Source of the DNA: Nitrospirota bacterium
GTDB lineage: Bacteria; Nitrospirota; UBA9217
Assembly (NCBI GenBank): GCA_017885365.1
Contig: JAFNGD010000060.1
Coordinates: 1 to 11,050 of the forward strand
Reading direction: 5' to 3'
Length of the DNA: 11,050 nt
Shown here: piece after piece, positions 1 through 6,772 of the stretch
Numbering within the stretch: the first letter of the stretch is position 1
How the letters are laid out: every line of letters starts with the position of its first letter
Translations under genes and position numbers: made by a program
Notes under the pieces: model-generated
The model's database searches: none
Told to the model about the DNA's origin: nothing
The model's input: the letters and a program-made list of their open reading frames with translations, nothing else

Positions 1-614
1 ATCAGCACCGGATTGTTCTTGGTCCTGCGCGAAAGCACCTGCACCACGCGCCGGACCTCCTCGTCCCTGCCGATGACCGGGTCCAACTTCCCCCGCCTCG
101 CAAGGTCGGTCAGGTCGCGGCCGTACCGCGTGAGGGCCTGGTACTTGTCCTCGGGATTCTGGTCCGTGACGCGCTGGGAGCCGCGGATGTCGACGAGCAC
201 CGTGAAGATGCGGTCCTTCGTGATCCCGTGCCGGGCAAGCACATCGCGCGCCGCGCCGTCGCCGTCCGCCGCCGCGATCAGAAGGTGCTCCGCGCTGATG
301 TACTCGTCCTTCAGCCTGCCTGCCTCCTGCTCCGCCTTCTCAAAGAGCTTGTTCAACCGGGCGGACAGGTAGGTCTGGACCAGTCCCTCCACCTTCGGGA
401 GCCTGTCCAGGGCTTGATCGATGTCCGCCCTGACTGCGGCCGGGTCCGCGCCGAGCTTTTTCAGGACCGGCATGACAACGCCATCCTGCTGGTCGATGAG
501 CGCACGCAGGAGATGTTCCGGTTCGATCTGCTGGTGTTTGCTTTTCGCTGCCAGTTCCTGAGCGGCCTGCACCGCCTCCTGGGATTTCAAGGTAAATTTA
601 TCGAAACGCGCCAT
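1..614 (-). CDS. clpB: ClpB disaggregase, N-terminal 204 codons (cut by window edge)
   Basis: AAA+ Hsp100 disaggregase, which works with DnaK/DnaJ to extract and refold aggregated cytoplasmic proteins. Visible residues begin [20 protein letters not shown] and cover the double Clp N-domain (about 1-145, with [10 protein letters not shown] and [10 protein letters not shown] marking the two repeats). The start of nucleotide-binding domain 1 follows ([20 protein letters not shown], then RRTKNNPVL). The window ends just before the Walker A motif, so the ATPase sites cannot be checked. The ATG at 614 follows a strong Shine-Dalgarno (GGGAGG, 620-625) and matches the family N-terminus. It lies 24 bases after the hspR stop, so it is the third gene of a dnaJ-hspR-clpB operon and probably under HspR control. 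Identity is secure; only completeness is unknown. Confidence 0.96.
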   Translation of the reverse strand, partial: MARFDKFTLKSQEAVQAAQELAAKSKHQQIEPEHLLRALIDQQDGVVMPVLKKLGADPAAVRADIDQALDRLPKVEGLVQTYLSARLNKLFEKAEQEAGRLKDEYISAEHLLIAAADGDGAARDVLARHGITKDRIFTVLVDIRGSQRVTDQNPEDKYQALTRYGRDLTDLARRGKLDPVIGRDEEVRRVVQVLSRRTKNNPVL

Positions 615-638
615 GGTATCCTCCCGACTCCGAACTGA

Positions 639-1016
639 TTACTCTCCCCGCTTCACCGTGATCCGCCGGACCGGCACGAGGGCATTCCGTGCCTCTTCAC
701 GCCGGGCGATCTCGCGGGCAAGCTCCTCGCGAAGCATGATGATGGTCTCCTCCATTTCCCGCTGCATCCGCTCCATCTTCTCGCGCATGGAAAGGATCAC
801 CTCCACCCCGGCCAGGTTCACCCCCAGCTCCCGGGTGAGCCGCAGGACCATTTCAAGCCGTTCCACATCCTCCTCGGAATACAGGCGGGTGTTCCCGCCG
901 CTTCGTTTCGGCTTGATGAACCCTTCCCGTTCGTAGATCCTGAGCGTCTGGGGATGGATCCCCAGCATCTCCGACACGACGCTGATCATATACAGTTTAT
1001 GTCCCCGCGTAGCCAT
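639..1016 (-). CDS. hspR: HspR, MerR-family heat-shock repressor
   Basis: A 125-residue MerR-type regulator of the HspR group, which represses chaperone operons by binding HAIR inverted repeats and in studied species uses DnaK as co-repressor. The N-terminus has the HspR-type strand YMISVVSEMLGIHPQTLRIY (helix-turn-helix), then the wing GFIKPKRSGGNTRLYSEEDV and the family-like segment ELGVNLAGVEVILSM. The C-terminus is a charged coiled coil (roughly residues 72-110, ERMQREMEETIIMLREELAR), expected to dimerise. I chose the ATG at 1016 because GAGGA lies 7 bases upstream; an in-frame GTG at 1040 would add eight residues but has a poor ribosome site. The gene sits between dnaJ (68 bases upstream) and clpB (24 bases downstream). 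There are no cysteines for metal sensing, unlike many MerR proteins. The name rests on motifs plus context. Confidence 0.92.
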   Translation of the reverse strand: MATRGHKLYMISVVSEMLGIHPQTLRIYEREGFIKPKRSGGNTRLYSEEDVERLEMVLRLTRELGVNLAGVEVILSMREKMERMQREMEETIIMLREELAREIARREEARNALVPVRRITVKRGE

Positions 1017-1057
1017 ATGCTTGTCCTCATCAACCTTCACGGCGTCGACACCGACTC

Positions 1058-1080
1058 GTGATGCAGTACCGCCGCATCAC
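1058..1080. other. Intergenic hairpin between dnaJ and hspR
   Basis: The 68-base dnaJ-hspR gap holds a perfect 7-bp inverted repeat (GTGATGC / GCATCAC) around a 9-base loop. On the transcribed minus strand no U-tract follows, so it does not look like a rho-independent terminator. It could be an mRNA processing or stability element separating dnaJ from hspR-clpB, or it could be chance. No promoter-like boxes are visible in the gap, so hspR is most simply expressed by read-through. Confidence 0.35.
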
Positions 1081-1084
1081 CGGG

Positions 1085-2239
1085 TCAGCGTTTTCTGAAT
1101 CCCCGGAACGTGACATCCTGCCGCGGATTCATAGGATGCAGCTTGTCGAGCTCGCGCAGGAGCTCCTTGCCGCGCTCGGGGAGCCCCGTCGGGGTGACGA
1201 CCTTGATCGTGACGTAATGGTCTCCCACACCGGCTCCGCCGAAGTGCGGCACACCCTTTCCCTTCAGCTTCAGCTGCTGGTCGGTCTGAACGCCGGGCGG
1301 AAGGCTCAACATGACCATGCCGTCCACGGTCGGCACCTCGACCTTCTCCCCCAACGCTGCCTCTTTCACCGTCACCTTCGCCTCGGAATAGAGATTGTCT
1401 CCCCTCCGTTCGAAGTAATGGTGCGGCCTTACCCGCGTGATGATGTAGACATCGCCCGGAGGCCCGCCGTTCACACCGGCCGCGCCCATGCCGGCCATGC
1501 GCACCTTGGACCCGTTGTCCACGCCCGGCGGGATCTTCACGTTGATGCGCTCCGACCGGGCGGTCACACCGCTGCCGCCGCAGTTCGTGCAGGGATCGGC
1601 ATTGATCGTTCCGATGCCCTGGCAGGCGGGGCAGGTCTGCGAATAATGCATGAAGCCCTTTCCCTGAGTGATGCTCCCGGCCCCGAGGCAGGTCGGACAG
1701 GTGCGCGGCGATGACCCCGGCTTGGCGCCGCTCCCGCCGCATACCGTACAGCTCACCTCGCGCTGCAGATCGACCTGCATGGTCCTGCCGAAGATCGCAT
1801 CTTCGAGATCGACCTCGACAGTATAGGTGATGTCCTCGCCCTTCTGCGGGCCCCGCGGCCGCGTACTGCGTCCGCCGAAAAGATCGCCAAAGATGTCCTC
1901 ATACCCGCCGCGGCCGAACTGCTCGGCCCCCGGGCCTCTGAACCCCTCGAACCCGGATCCCTGTCCCGGTCCCGGTCCCGGTCCGGGCCCCTGTCCGAAC
2001 CCCTGCTCGAACGCGACATGGCCGAACTGGTCGTACTGCTTGCGCTTCTTCGCATCGGAAAGGACCTCGTATGCCTCGTTCAACTCCTTGAACTTCTGCT
2101 CAGAGGTCTTATCGCCGGGGTTCACGTCGGGATGGAATTTGCGCGCAAGCTTCCTGAAGGCCTTCTTAAGCTCAGCCTCGGTCGCTTTCTTGTTCACCCC
2201 GAGAATGTCGTAGTAGTCTCTTTTCGCGGTTGTTGCCAT
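1085..2239 (-). CDS. dnaJ: DnaJ (Hsp40) co-chaperone, type I
   Basis: A 384-residue cytoplasmic co-chaperone that delivers unfolded clients to DnaK and stimulates its ATPase. All type I parts are present: J-domain (7-71, DYYDILGV) with the catalytic HPD at 36-38; Gly/Phe region (about 72-125) ending in the regulatory [11 protein letters not shown]; four zinc-binding CxxCxGxG motifs at Cys164/167, 181/184, 203/206 and 217/220; then the client-binding and dimerisation C-terminus, ending FRGFRKR. Length is typical (E. coli 376). The ATG at 2239 follows GAGGT with a 4-base spacer and begins [13 protein letters not shown], as expected. It is the first gene of the dnaJ-hspR-clpB operon; dnaK and grpE are not adjacent. 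An oddity is a Gly-Pro dipeptide run (residues 84-92) in the Gly/Phe region. Confidence 0.97.
   Translation of the reverse strand: MATTAKRDYYDILGVNKKATEAELKKAFRKLARKFHPDVNPGDKTSEQKFKELNEAYEVLSDAKKRKQYDQFGHVAFEQGFGQGPGPGPGPGQGSGFEGFRGPGAEQFGRGGYEDIFGDLFGGRSTRPRGPQKGEDITYTVEVDLEDAIFGRTMQVDLQREVSCTVCGGSGAKPGSSPRTCPTCLGAGSITQGKGFMHYSQTCPACQGIGTINADPCTNCGGSGVTARSERINVKIPPGVDNGSKVRMAGMGAAGVNGGPPGDVYIITRVRPHHYFERRGDNLYSEAKVTVKEAALGEKVEVPTVDGMVMLSLPPGVQTDQQLKLKGKGVPHFGGAGVGDHYVTIKVVTPTGLPERGKELLRELDKLHPMNPRQDVTFRGFRKR
1964..1987. repeat. Hexamer tandem repeat inside dnaJ
   Basis: Three exact copies of TCCCGG plus a fourth imperfect unit (TCCGGG) lie end to end. On the coding strand they read as alternating Gly and Pro codons at DnaJ residues 85-92. 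Because the unit is six bases, gain or loss of a copy keeps the frame and only changes the length of the flexible Gly/Phe linker. Confidence 0.7.
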
Positions 2240-2265
2240 GGTTACCTCAATATGATAATAACATT

Positions 2266-2294
2266 ATTATAAAATATGAGCGTGTCACTGTCAA
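2266..2294 (-). promoter_or_regulatory. Consensus sigma-70 promoter of dnaJ-hspR-clpB
   Basis: On the minus strand, TTGACA (2289-2294) and TATAAT (2266-2271) are separated by exactly 17 bases (2272-2288), a perfect match to the housekeeping consensus. Transcription should begin near 2259, giving a leader of about 20 bases that carries the GAGGT ribosome site of dnaJ. A promoter this strong would normally need repression, which fits the HAIR-like site over its -35 box. Confidence 0.85.
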
Positions 2295-2295
2295 G
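2275..2295. promoter_or_regulatory. Imperfect HAIR-like operator (candidate HspR site)
   Basis: The known HAIR consensus is CTTGAGT, seven bases, ACTCAAG. Here the minus strand reads CTTGACA, seven bases (GTGACAC), GCTCATA: 5 of 7 matches in the first half-site, 4 of 7 in the second, with exactly the consensus spacing (ten bases between the CTTGA and CTCA cores). It covers the whole -35 box and most of the spacer, so binding would block RNA polymerase. The encoded repressor is hspR, two genes downstream. Because only about half of the positions match, the assignment is inference from geometry and context. Confidence 0.55.
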
Positions 2296-2324
2296 TATAT
2301 GGTAAAAAATATATAACATGCTGA

Positions 2325-3023
2325 TTATTTGATATTTTTTAACAAAGCCATTGCTTCCTCGCCAACCTGAAGTGAAATGAAGTCATCCCCCTGATATACC
2401 CACGCCTCTCCCTGGTCCGAGATCAGCCTGTCCAGGGACAAGCTGATCCGCTCGCAGTATTCCCGGCTCCAGATACCGCGGCTTTTCGCCCATGGCCAGA
2501 GCAGACTGATGAGCCCGATGGCGCGGACCCTGACCAGCGGGTCCCGGTCAACAAGGGACATGATGACGATCTTCTGATGCGGCGCTGCCAGTTCCGGCGC
2601 GTTATCGGCGATCCTCCCGAGCGCGTAGAGCACCCCGGCCCGGAACACATCCTCTTCCACTTCATAGGCCGATGCGATCAGCGGGATGATATCCTGGAAA
2701 CGCACCGGGTCGGCGCTCACGATCTCGCCGAGCATCTCGGGCGCTGACCAGCCGATCCCGCCGGACTCGTCCGTGAGCGACCACAATAGCTTCCGGCAGG
2801 TCTCGCGCAGGAACTCGTGATCCGTCGTCACCATTTCTCTAGCGATGAGACCAACGGCGATGATTGCACGCCAGCCGGCAAGGGTATCCTTATTATAGGC
2901 GATGCGGACCAGCCGCGAAATGACCTTTCTGTTCCGCTGAGCGAGGGAAACGATCGCACCAAGATCGTTCGACTCCAGACTATGCATTAATTCTTTTTTC
3001 AATGTGTATGTTGCTTTAATCAC
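2325..3023 (-). CDS. HEAT-repeat-like protein, DVU0298-family-like
   Basis: A 232-residue, mostly alpha-helical protein with no signal peptide or membrane segment, so probably cytoplasmic. Helical-pair repeats are visible around residues 21-62 (AIVSLAQRN, WRAIIAVGLIA), 73-103 (CRKLLWSLTDESGGIGWSAP), 111-140 (IIPLIASAY, VFRAGVLYALGRIA) and 146-180 (VRVRAIGLISLLWPW). The GWSAPE and FRAGVLYALGRI segments resemble uncharacterised HEAT-type proteins of Desulfobacterota (DVU0298 family, from memory); a scaffold or partner-binding role is the usual guess for such folds. I chose the GTG at 3023, with AGGA 7 bases upstream; an ATG at 3143 would add 40 basic residues unlike the rest, and an ATG at 2987 lacks a ribosome site. 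It is 85 bases before dnaJ in the same direction, but dnaJ has its own promoter and a functional link is unproven. Confidence 0.75.
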   Translation of the reverse strand: MIKATYTLKKELMHSLESNDLGAIVSLAQRNRKVISRLVRIAYNKDTLAGWRAIIAVGLIAREMVTTDHEFLRETCRKLLWSLTDESGGIGWSAPEMLGEIVSADPVRFQDIIPLIASAYEVEEDVFRAGVLYALGRIADNAPELAAPHQKIVIMSLVDRDPLVRVRAIGLISLLWPWAKSRGIWSREYCERISLSLDRLISDQGEAWVYQGDDFISLQVGEEAMALLKNIK

Positions 3024-3298
3024 GTGACCATCCTGTGATTGATCAGGACACGGATGACCGCTATTACAAGCGAAAAATTCAAGAAGAGTTGTTCTCTCCC
3101 TATTCCTGCGATTCAATCCACCGGATCTTCCCAGCGTTAACATAAACGATAGGGGACCACAATCCCCGCACCTGAGGACAGGCTGGATCTTGTCACCTCT
3201 TCATGATCTCCGCATGAAAAGAATATAGGTCCAGTCGCAATAATATCACGAAGGAATTTCATGCCCTACTCTACACCCCTGAGATATACGTGACGCAT
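3024..3298. other. Gene-poor gap upstream of the HEAT-repeat gene
   Basis: No convincing gene on either strand. The in-frame extension of the HEAT-repeat reading frame reaches 3143 but looks non-coding. The gap must hold that gene's promoter if it is expressed independently, yet I find no pair of -35/-10 boxes with acceptable spacing. One short inverted repeat (GGGGA / TCCCC, 3152-3167) is probably chance. Confidence 0.4.
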
Positions 3299-3341
3299 GG
3301 AAAAAAGAAGTGCACCCTTGCGTCTCTAGCAGGGGTGCACT
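3299..3341 (-). terminator. Rho-independent terminator of the multi-Ig lipoprotein gene
   Basis: A 13-bp stem (3309-3321 with 3329-3341, one G-T wobble) encloses a 7-base loop. On the minus strand it is followed by TCTTTTTTCC (3299-3308), a good U-tract. It lies 85 bases after the stop codon at 3427. The plus-strand side has only a weak T-rich tail, so the active direction is minus. It isolates the lipoprotein gene from the HEAT-repeat gene downstream. Confidence 0.88.
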
Positions 3342-3426
3342 CAGTTTCATTTTCTACCGGATCAATATAATCAGTCCGGCCTAATTGATCTTCAAGTCAT
3401 CACAGGATACTCATGCCACGCTCGTG

Positions 3427-6400
3427 CTACGGCGCTACCGCACTGACCTCAGACGATTTTGGACTTGTTCCGCCCGAATTCGATGCGGTCATCGCAAAGT
3501 AATACGTCGTTCCCGGAACGCCGGTAAAGCTATTGGGGCTGGTGGTTACCCCGGGAATCAAAGTCACCGGTCCAGGCGCGGTTCCCGAGTAGATATTATA
3601 CGACGTTGCACCGGTCACCGGAGGCCACTGCAGGATAATCACGCCTGTGCCTGCGCTTCCCGCGGTCGCAGTCATGCTCGGCGCTGCCGGCGCCACGGGC
3701 CGCAACGTTACCAATCCAGCATAGGAAATCGTCGTATTTATCGCACCGCAGGTGCCGGGCCAATTGTAGGTTGCGAGCAGCGTCGGATAGATAGGCAAGG
3801 CCGATGTTGTCGTATTCTTTACTACGTACGTCAGAACGGAAGGACCGGTTGACAGACCATCAGCGATGGTCGTCGAGCCGCCGATCAATGTTATCTTTGC
3901 GGCCGAATCGTCTGAGGCCAGGGAGATGTTCGTTCCGGCAATAGGCGTGTTCAAATTGATATCGCTGACATACACATAGAAGACCTCGCTTCCTCCCACG
4001 GGAAGGGTTACCGGCCCAGAACCGGCAGAATCGCTCTCGATGCGGCTTGTGTTGGGTCCAAAGTTCGGAGGACCGGTGTAGACGAGGTTCACATTCCGGA
4101 ATACGGGTATACGTGAGTCCCATACACTATTGGGGTAATTATACACGCCAGCGGTAGCGCCGGGAACACCGGTCGCACCACCCTGCCAGTCAAAGAACAA
4201 TTCTCCAGCGTCAGGCTGTCCGTTGTCATTGGAATCCAAGAATGGCTCGGGAAGATTAGCAAATGCCTCGGACCTATTGCCTGAGCATGTTCTCGTACCG
4301 TCAGAGGGTATGATGAGCCCACCTCCAACGCACGTACAGGTAAAGCCAAGTGGGCAGGCCGTCGCATTCAATGAACTGGTAAACAATCCGTCAGCATTTT
4401 CGTCCTGGAAGTACTCTTCTCCTGTGGTTGAAACAAGAATGGATATATACCCGTCGCGGGGGTTTCGTATTGTCCCCGTGCCATCGGTGTAGAACAGTCC
4501 TGCAGCTGTTTCCCACGCGGCCGGCGCCACATCGGTCGGTCTCGGGTCCTGGGTCCGGTAAACGGAATTCGTGATCCCCAGGGCATTTGTCACGTTGCTC
4601 GTATCTATGGCGCCGGCATCCGTTGAAAAGGAAACCGACGTCCCCTGCAGAATATTATAGTTTCCAAACCTATCTGCAATGTACGCCGTGAGCGTGGACT
4701 GGACGTTATTGCAGGTGAGGCCGTCGAGATTGAACTTCGAGACCGCCACGCTGAACCACCGGTCGGAAGGCACGCCGCCGCCGATGGATATGTTGCCCGA
4801 GGATGTTGAGATCGTTGCGCCGCTGGGCAGCGTCACCGTTGCCACGATCCTTGCAGGCCCGGCCACGGTGCCGGCCTGCAGGTTCGCCGATACCGTTCCA
4901 TCCGAGCCGGTGCTGCCGCTCGGCGCGGCAAGCGAAGACCCGGAAGGACCGTACAGCGTAAAGGCTACCGAGACCCCTGATCTCGGACTGCCGTTCGTGT
5001 CCTTTGCAATAAATGTCACGAGCGAGGAGGATGCAACCCCCGATCCGGATATGCCGATCACCTGCGGAGTTGCGGTAACGAACTCGATGCTCTGCGCCGC
5101 TGCCGCACTAACCGTGATCAAGACCGTGCCCGATGCGGATCCGGCCGTCGCCATGATCACAAGACTTCCGTTGTTGACCAAACTGGCGGTGAATGTGACG
5201 GAGGCGACACCGTTCACAGTCGTGCCCGTTGCCGACGAAAGACTGCCCGCATTTGTCGCGCCGGCTGAGATCGTGAACGTAACGGTTGTCCCGTCCGTCA
5301 CGGGATTGTTCAGGATGTTCCTGACGGTGGCGGATATGTTCGTATTCTGGCCGCTCTGCAGGCCCGGGTTCGTGGCGCCTACCGTGAGTGAGGCCGGGGC
5401 GCTCGTGATGTTTATGGATACGTTCTGGGACGGTACGCCCGTAGCGGATCCCTGGATGTTCACCACGCCCGATGACGTGCCGGCATAGAAGGTCGTGCTG
5501 GCGATGCCCGAGGCGTTGGTGACCGCCGTGATTGTGAGCTGCGACACGGCTGCGCTGAAACTACCCAGCGCCGTACCCGAAGTGATCGTGAACGTAACCG
5601 TATTATTGTATGCCGGTGCCCCGGTGCTGGTAAGAAGCGTTGCGGACACCGTTGACTGGCCTTGAATGTTGAGTGACAGCGGCGTTGATGATATGGTCAT
5701 GCTCGCCGGCGTCAGAGTAGGATTGCCGATGGTCAGCGAAGCGCTGTTATTCAGGGTCCCGACGGTCGCGGTGATCGTAACCACATTATCTACCGCATTC
5801 GCCGTGAAGATGTCTTTCGCCACGCCTGCGGTAGTAGATGCCGTCCCTGCTGTAAAACTCCCCGCTGTCGCATCGCTGACCGCAAACGTCACGTTCACGC
5901 CGCTCATGAGCGCCCCTGCCGCGTCCCTGACGGTTGCGGACACCGTCGTATTACCCGACGAGAGGATGGACGTTGAGCCCAGGGTGACCACGATCGAAGT
6001 GGGGACTTGGGGCGGCGTGCCGATCGTGATCGAAGCGCTGCCGCTGATCGTTCCCGTGCCGACGGCAACGGTGGCCTGTATTGTCGCCAGCGCGTTTACC
6101 GATGCTCCTGCCGTAAAGGTGGACGTGGCCACGCCGGACGCATTGGTGACAGCCGACACGGGACTAAAGCTTCCCGTCGTCAAGCTGATGACGGAGAATG
6201 AGACGGTGACGTTGGGCACCACGACCGAACTCGCATCGGTCACGGTCGCGGTAACTGTCGTGTTCCCTCCCGAACCAATGGCTGCGGAAGAAAGCGATAC
6301 ACTGACGGTCGTTGGTGTCGGGGCTGGTGTCGGGGTTTCCGTCGTGCCTCCACCTGCCGAATCATTAAAATTCGTCCCACAACTGCATAGGAAGATCGCC

Positions 6401-6438
6401 AAGAACAGGACAATCAGGATTATGCGTTTCTGTCTCAT
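3427..6438 (-). CDS. Large surface lipoprotein with tandem Ig-like domains and C-terminal FN3
   Basis: A 1003-residue predicted outer-membrane lipoprotein, probably an adhesin or surface stalk; no enzyme motif is visible. The signal peptide ends in a lipobox (LCSC, lipidated Cys20), followed by a Pro/Thr tether (26-45). Five tandem bacterial Ig-like (Big_1/invasin-type) repeats follow at about 45-139, 144-238, 243-345, 347-444 and 450-553, with VTNASGVAT and VTNASGIAS marking repeat ends. A divergent segment (560-800) carries most remaining cysteines and two calcium-loop-like motifs, DENADG (679-684) and DSNDNGQPDAGE (735-746). Another Ig-like segment (800-915) and a fibronectin III domain (917-1001) close it. 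The ATG at 6438 is preferred over one at 6453 because GGAGG lies 7 bases upstream of it. It has its own promoter and terminator, and follows the pilus operon. Specific partner unknown. Confidence 0.85.
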   Translation of the reverse strand: MRQKRIILIVLFLAIFLCSCGTNFNDSAGGGTTETPTPAPTPTTVSVSLSSAAIGSGGNTTVTATVTDASSVVVPNVTVSFSVISLTTGSFSPVSAVTNASGVATSTFTAGASVNALATIQATVAVGTGTISGSASITIGTPPQVPTSIVVTLGSTSILSSGNTTVSATVRDAAGALMSGVNVTFAVSDATAGSFTAGTASTTAGVAKDIFTANAVDNVVTITATVGTLNNSASLTIGNPTLTPASMTISSTPLSLNIQGQSTVSATLLTSTGAPAYNNTVTFTITSGTALGSFSAAVSQLTITAVTNASGIASTTFYAGTSSGVVNIQGSATGVPSQNVSINITSAPASLTVGATNPGLQSGQNTNISATVRNILNNPVTDGTTVTFTISAGATNAGSLSSATGTTVNGVASVTFTASLVNNGSLVIMATAGSASGTVLITVSAAAAQSIEFVTATPQVIGISGSGVASSSLVTFIAKDTNGSPRSGVSVAFTLYGPSGSSLAAPSGSTGSDGTVSANLQAGTVAGPARIVATVTLPSGATISTSSGNISIGGGVPSDRWFSVAVSKFNLDGLTCNNVQSTLTAYIADRFGNYNILQGTSVSFSTDAGAIDTSNVTNALGITNSVYRTQDPRPTDVAPAAWETAAGLFYTDGTGTIRNPRDGYISILVSTTGEEYFQDENADGLFTSSLNATACPLGFTCTCVGGGLIIPSDGTRTCSGNRSEAFANLPEPFLDSNDNGQPDAGELFFDWQGGATGVPGATAGVYNYPNSVWDSRIPVFRNVNLVYTGPPNFGPNTSRIESDSAGSGPVTLPVGGSEVFYVYVSDINLNTPIAGTNISLASDDSAAKITLIGGSTTIADGLSTGPSVLTYVVKNTTTSALPIYPTLLATYNWPGTCGAINTTISYAGLVTLRPVAPAAPSMTATAGSAGTGVIILQWPPVTGATSYNIYSGTAPGPVTLIPGVTTSPNSFTGVPGTTYYFAMTASNSGGTSPKSSEVSAVAP

Positions 6439-6572
6439 CCCTTCCCTCCCCATCCGCCAGAACTATCTCTCTGAGAAATCCAATGTGTTCTTATCGAAGA
6501 CTCGATCGAGATCAGTGTTCACGATGAAAGCGATTTAGAACCTCATCGTCATGGCAGATACAATTATGAATC
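6439..6572 (-). promoter_or_regulatory. Long 5' leader of the multi-Ig lipoprotein mRNA
   Basis: If transcription starts about 7 bases after the -10 box, the untranslated leader is about 130 bases, much longer than the dnaJ leader. It contains a 7-bp stem (6521-6527 with 6543-6549, 15-base loop) and a perfect 10-base palindrome CTCGATCGAG (6501-6510). I do not recognise a known riboswitch; in particular the conserved core of the GEMM cyclic-di-GMP class is not visible. Post-transcriptional control is possible but unproven. Confidence 0.4.
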
Positions 6573-6578
6573 ATGTAT

Positions 6579-6607
6579 ATTATAACCATTATTTATCGCT
6601 TTGTCCA
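6579..6607 (-). promoter_or_regulatory. Sigma-70-type promoter of the multi-Ig lipoprotein gene
   Basis: On the minus strand TGGACA (6602-6607) and TATAAT (6579-6584) are separated by 17 bases (6585-6601): one mismatch to the -35 consensus, none to the -10, in an AT-rich patch. The previous terminator (6710-6747) lies just upstream, so this gene appears to be its own transcription unit rather than the tail of the pil operon. Confidence 0.8.
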
Positions 6608-6709
6608 CATAAATCTGCCAGGGTAGCGGTTCACGATGTCCATCCTGCTGCACCCTTTTGGCTTAGCCGATCCCTATTGTGCATAATAGAATGGGAGCCC
6701 CATGGACTC

Positions 6710-6747
6710 AAGAAACAAGTTCAAGCGGAATATTGTCCCGCTTGAAC
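6710..6747 (-). terminator. Rho-independent terminator closing the pil operon and small lipoprotein
   Basis: A perfect 10-bp stem (GTTCAAGCGG, 6719-6728, with CCGCTTGAAC, 6738-6747) and a 9-base loop are followed on the minus strand by TTGTTTCT (6711-6718), a moderate U-tract. It lies 25 bases after the stop codon at 6773. The plus-strand side is not T-rich. Confidence 0.82.
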
Positions 6748-6772
6748 AGTGATCATGCGTGCATTGTATTTA

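Noticed and set aside
1058..1742. Overlapping open frames on both strands within the 3' half of dnaJ
   Set aside because: The DnaJ frame has all four zinc motifs here; the alternatives have no family features.
3024..3143. 40-codon N-terminal extension of the HEAT-repeat protein from an ATG at 3143
   Set aside because: The extension is basic and unlike the helical-repeat protein, and the GTG at 3023 has a much better ribosome site.
3360..3390. Alternative inverted repeats (GATCAAT / ATTGATC and CCGGA / TCCGG) between the large lipoprotein stop and its terminator
   Set aside because: Stems are short with large loops and no U-tract; the 13-bp hairpin just downstream explains termination better.
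4679..6538. Two long plus-strand open frames (4679-5488 and 5666-6538) opposite the multi-Ig lipoprotein
   Set aside because: They mirror the repetitive Val/Thr/Ala/Ser codons of the real gene, giving low-complexity Ala/Val/Thr/Pro products. The minus-strand frame has a lipobox, a ribosome site, a promoter and a terminator.
6706..6712. Exact HAIR half-site (CTTGAGT on the minus strand) after the small lipoprotein terminator
   Set aside because: No matching second half-site occurs seven bases further on, and it overlaps the end of the terminator tail, not a promoter. Likely chance.
6551..6745. Short plus-strand open frame in the gap between the two lipoprotein genes
   Set aside because: It runs across the promoter and terminator hairpin of the minus strand, has no good ribosome site and resembles no known family.
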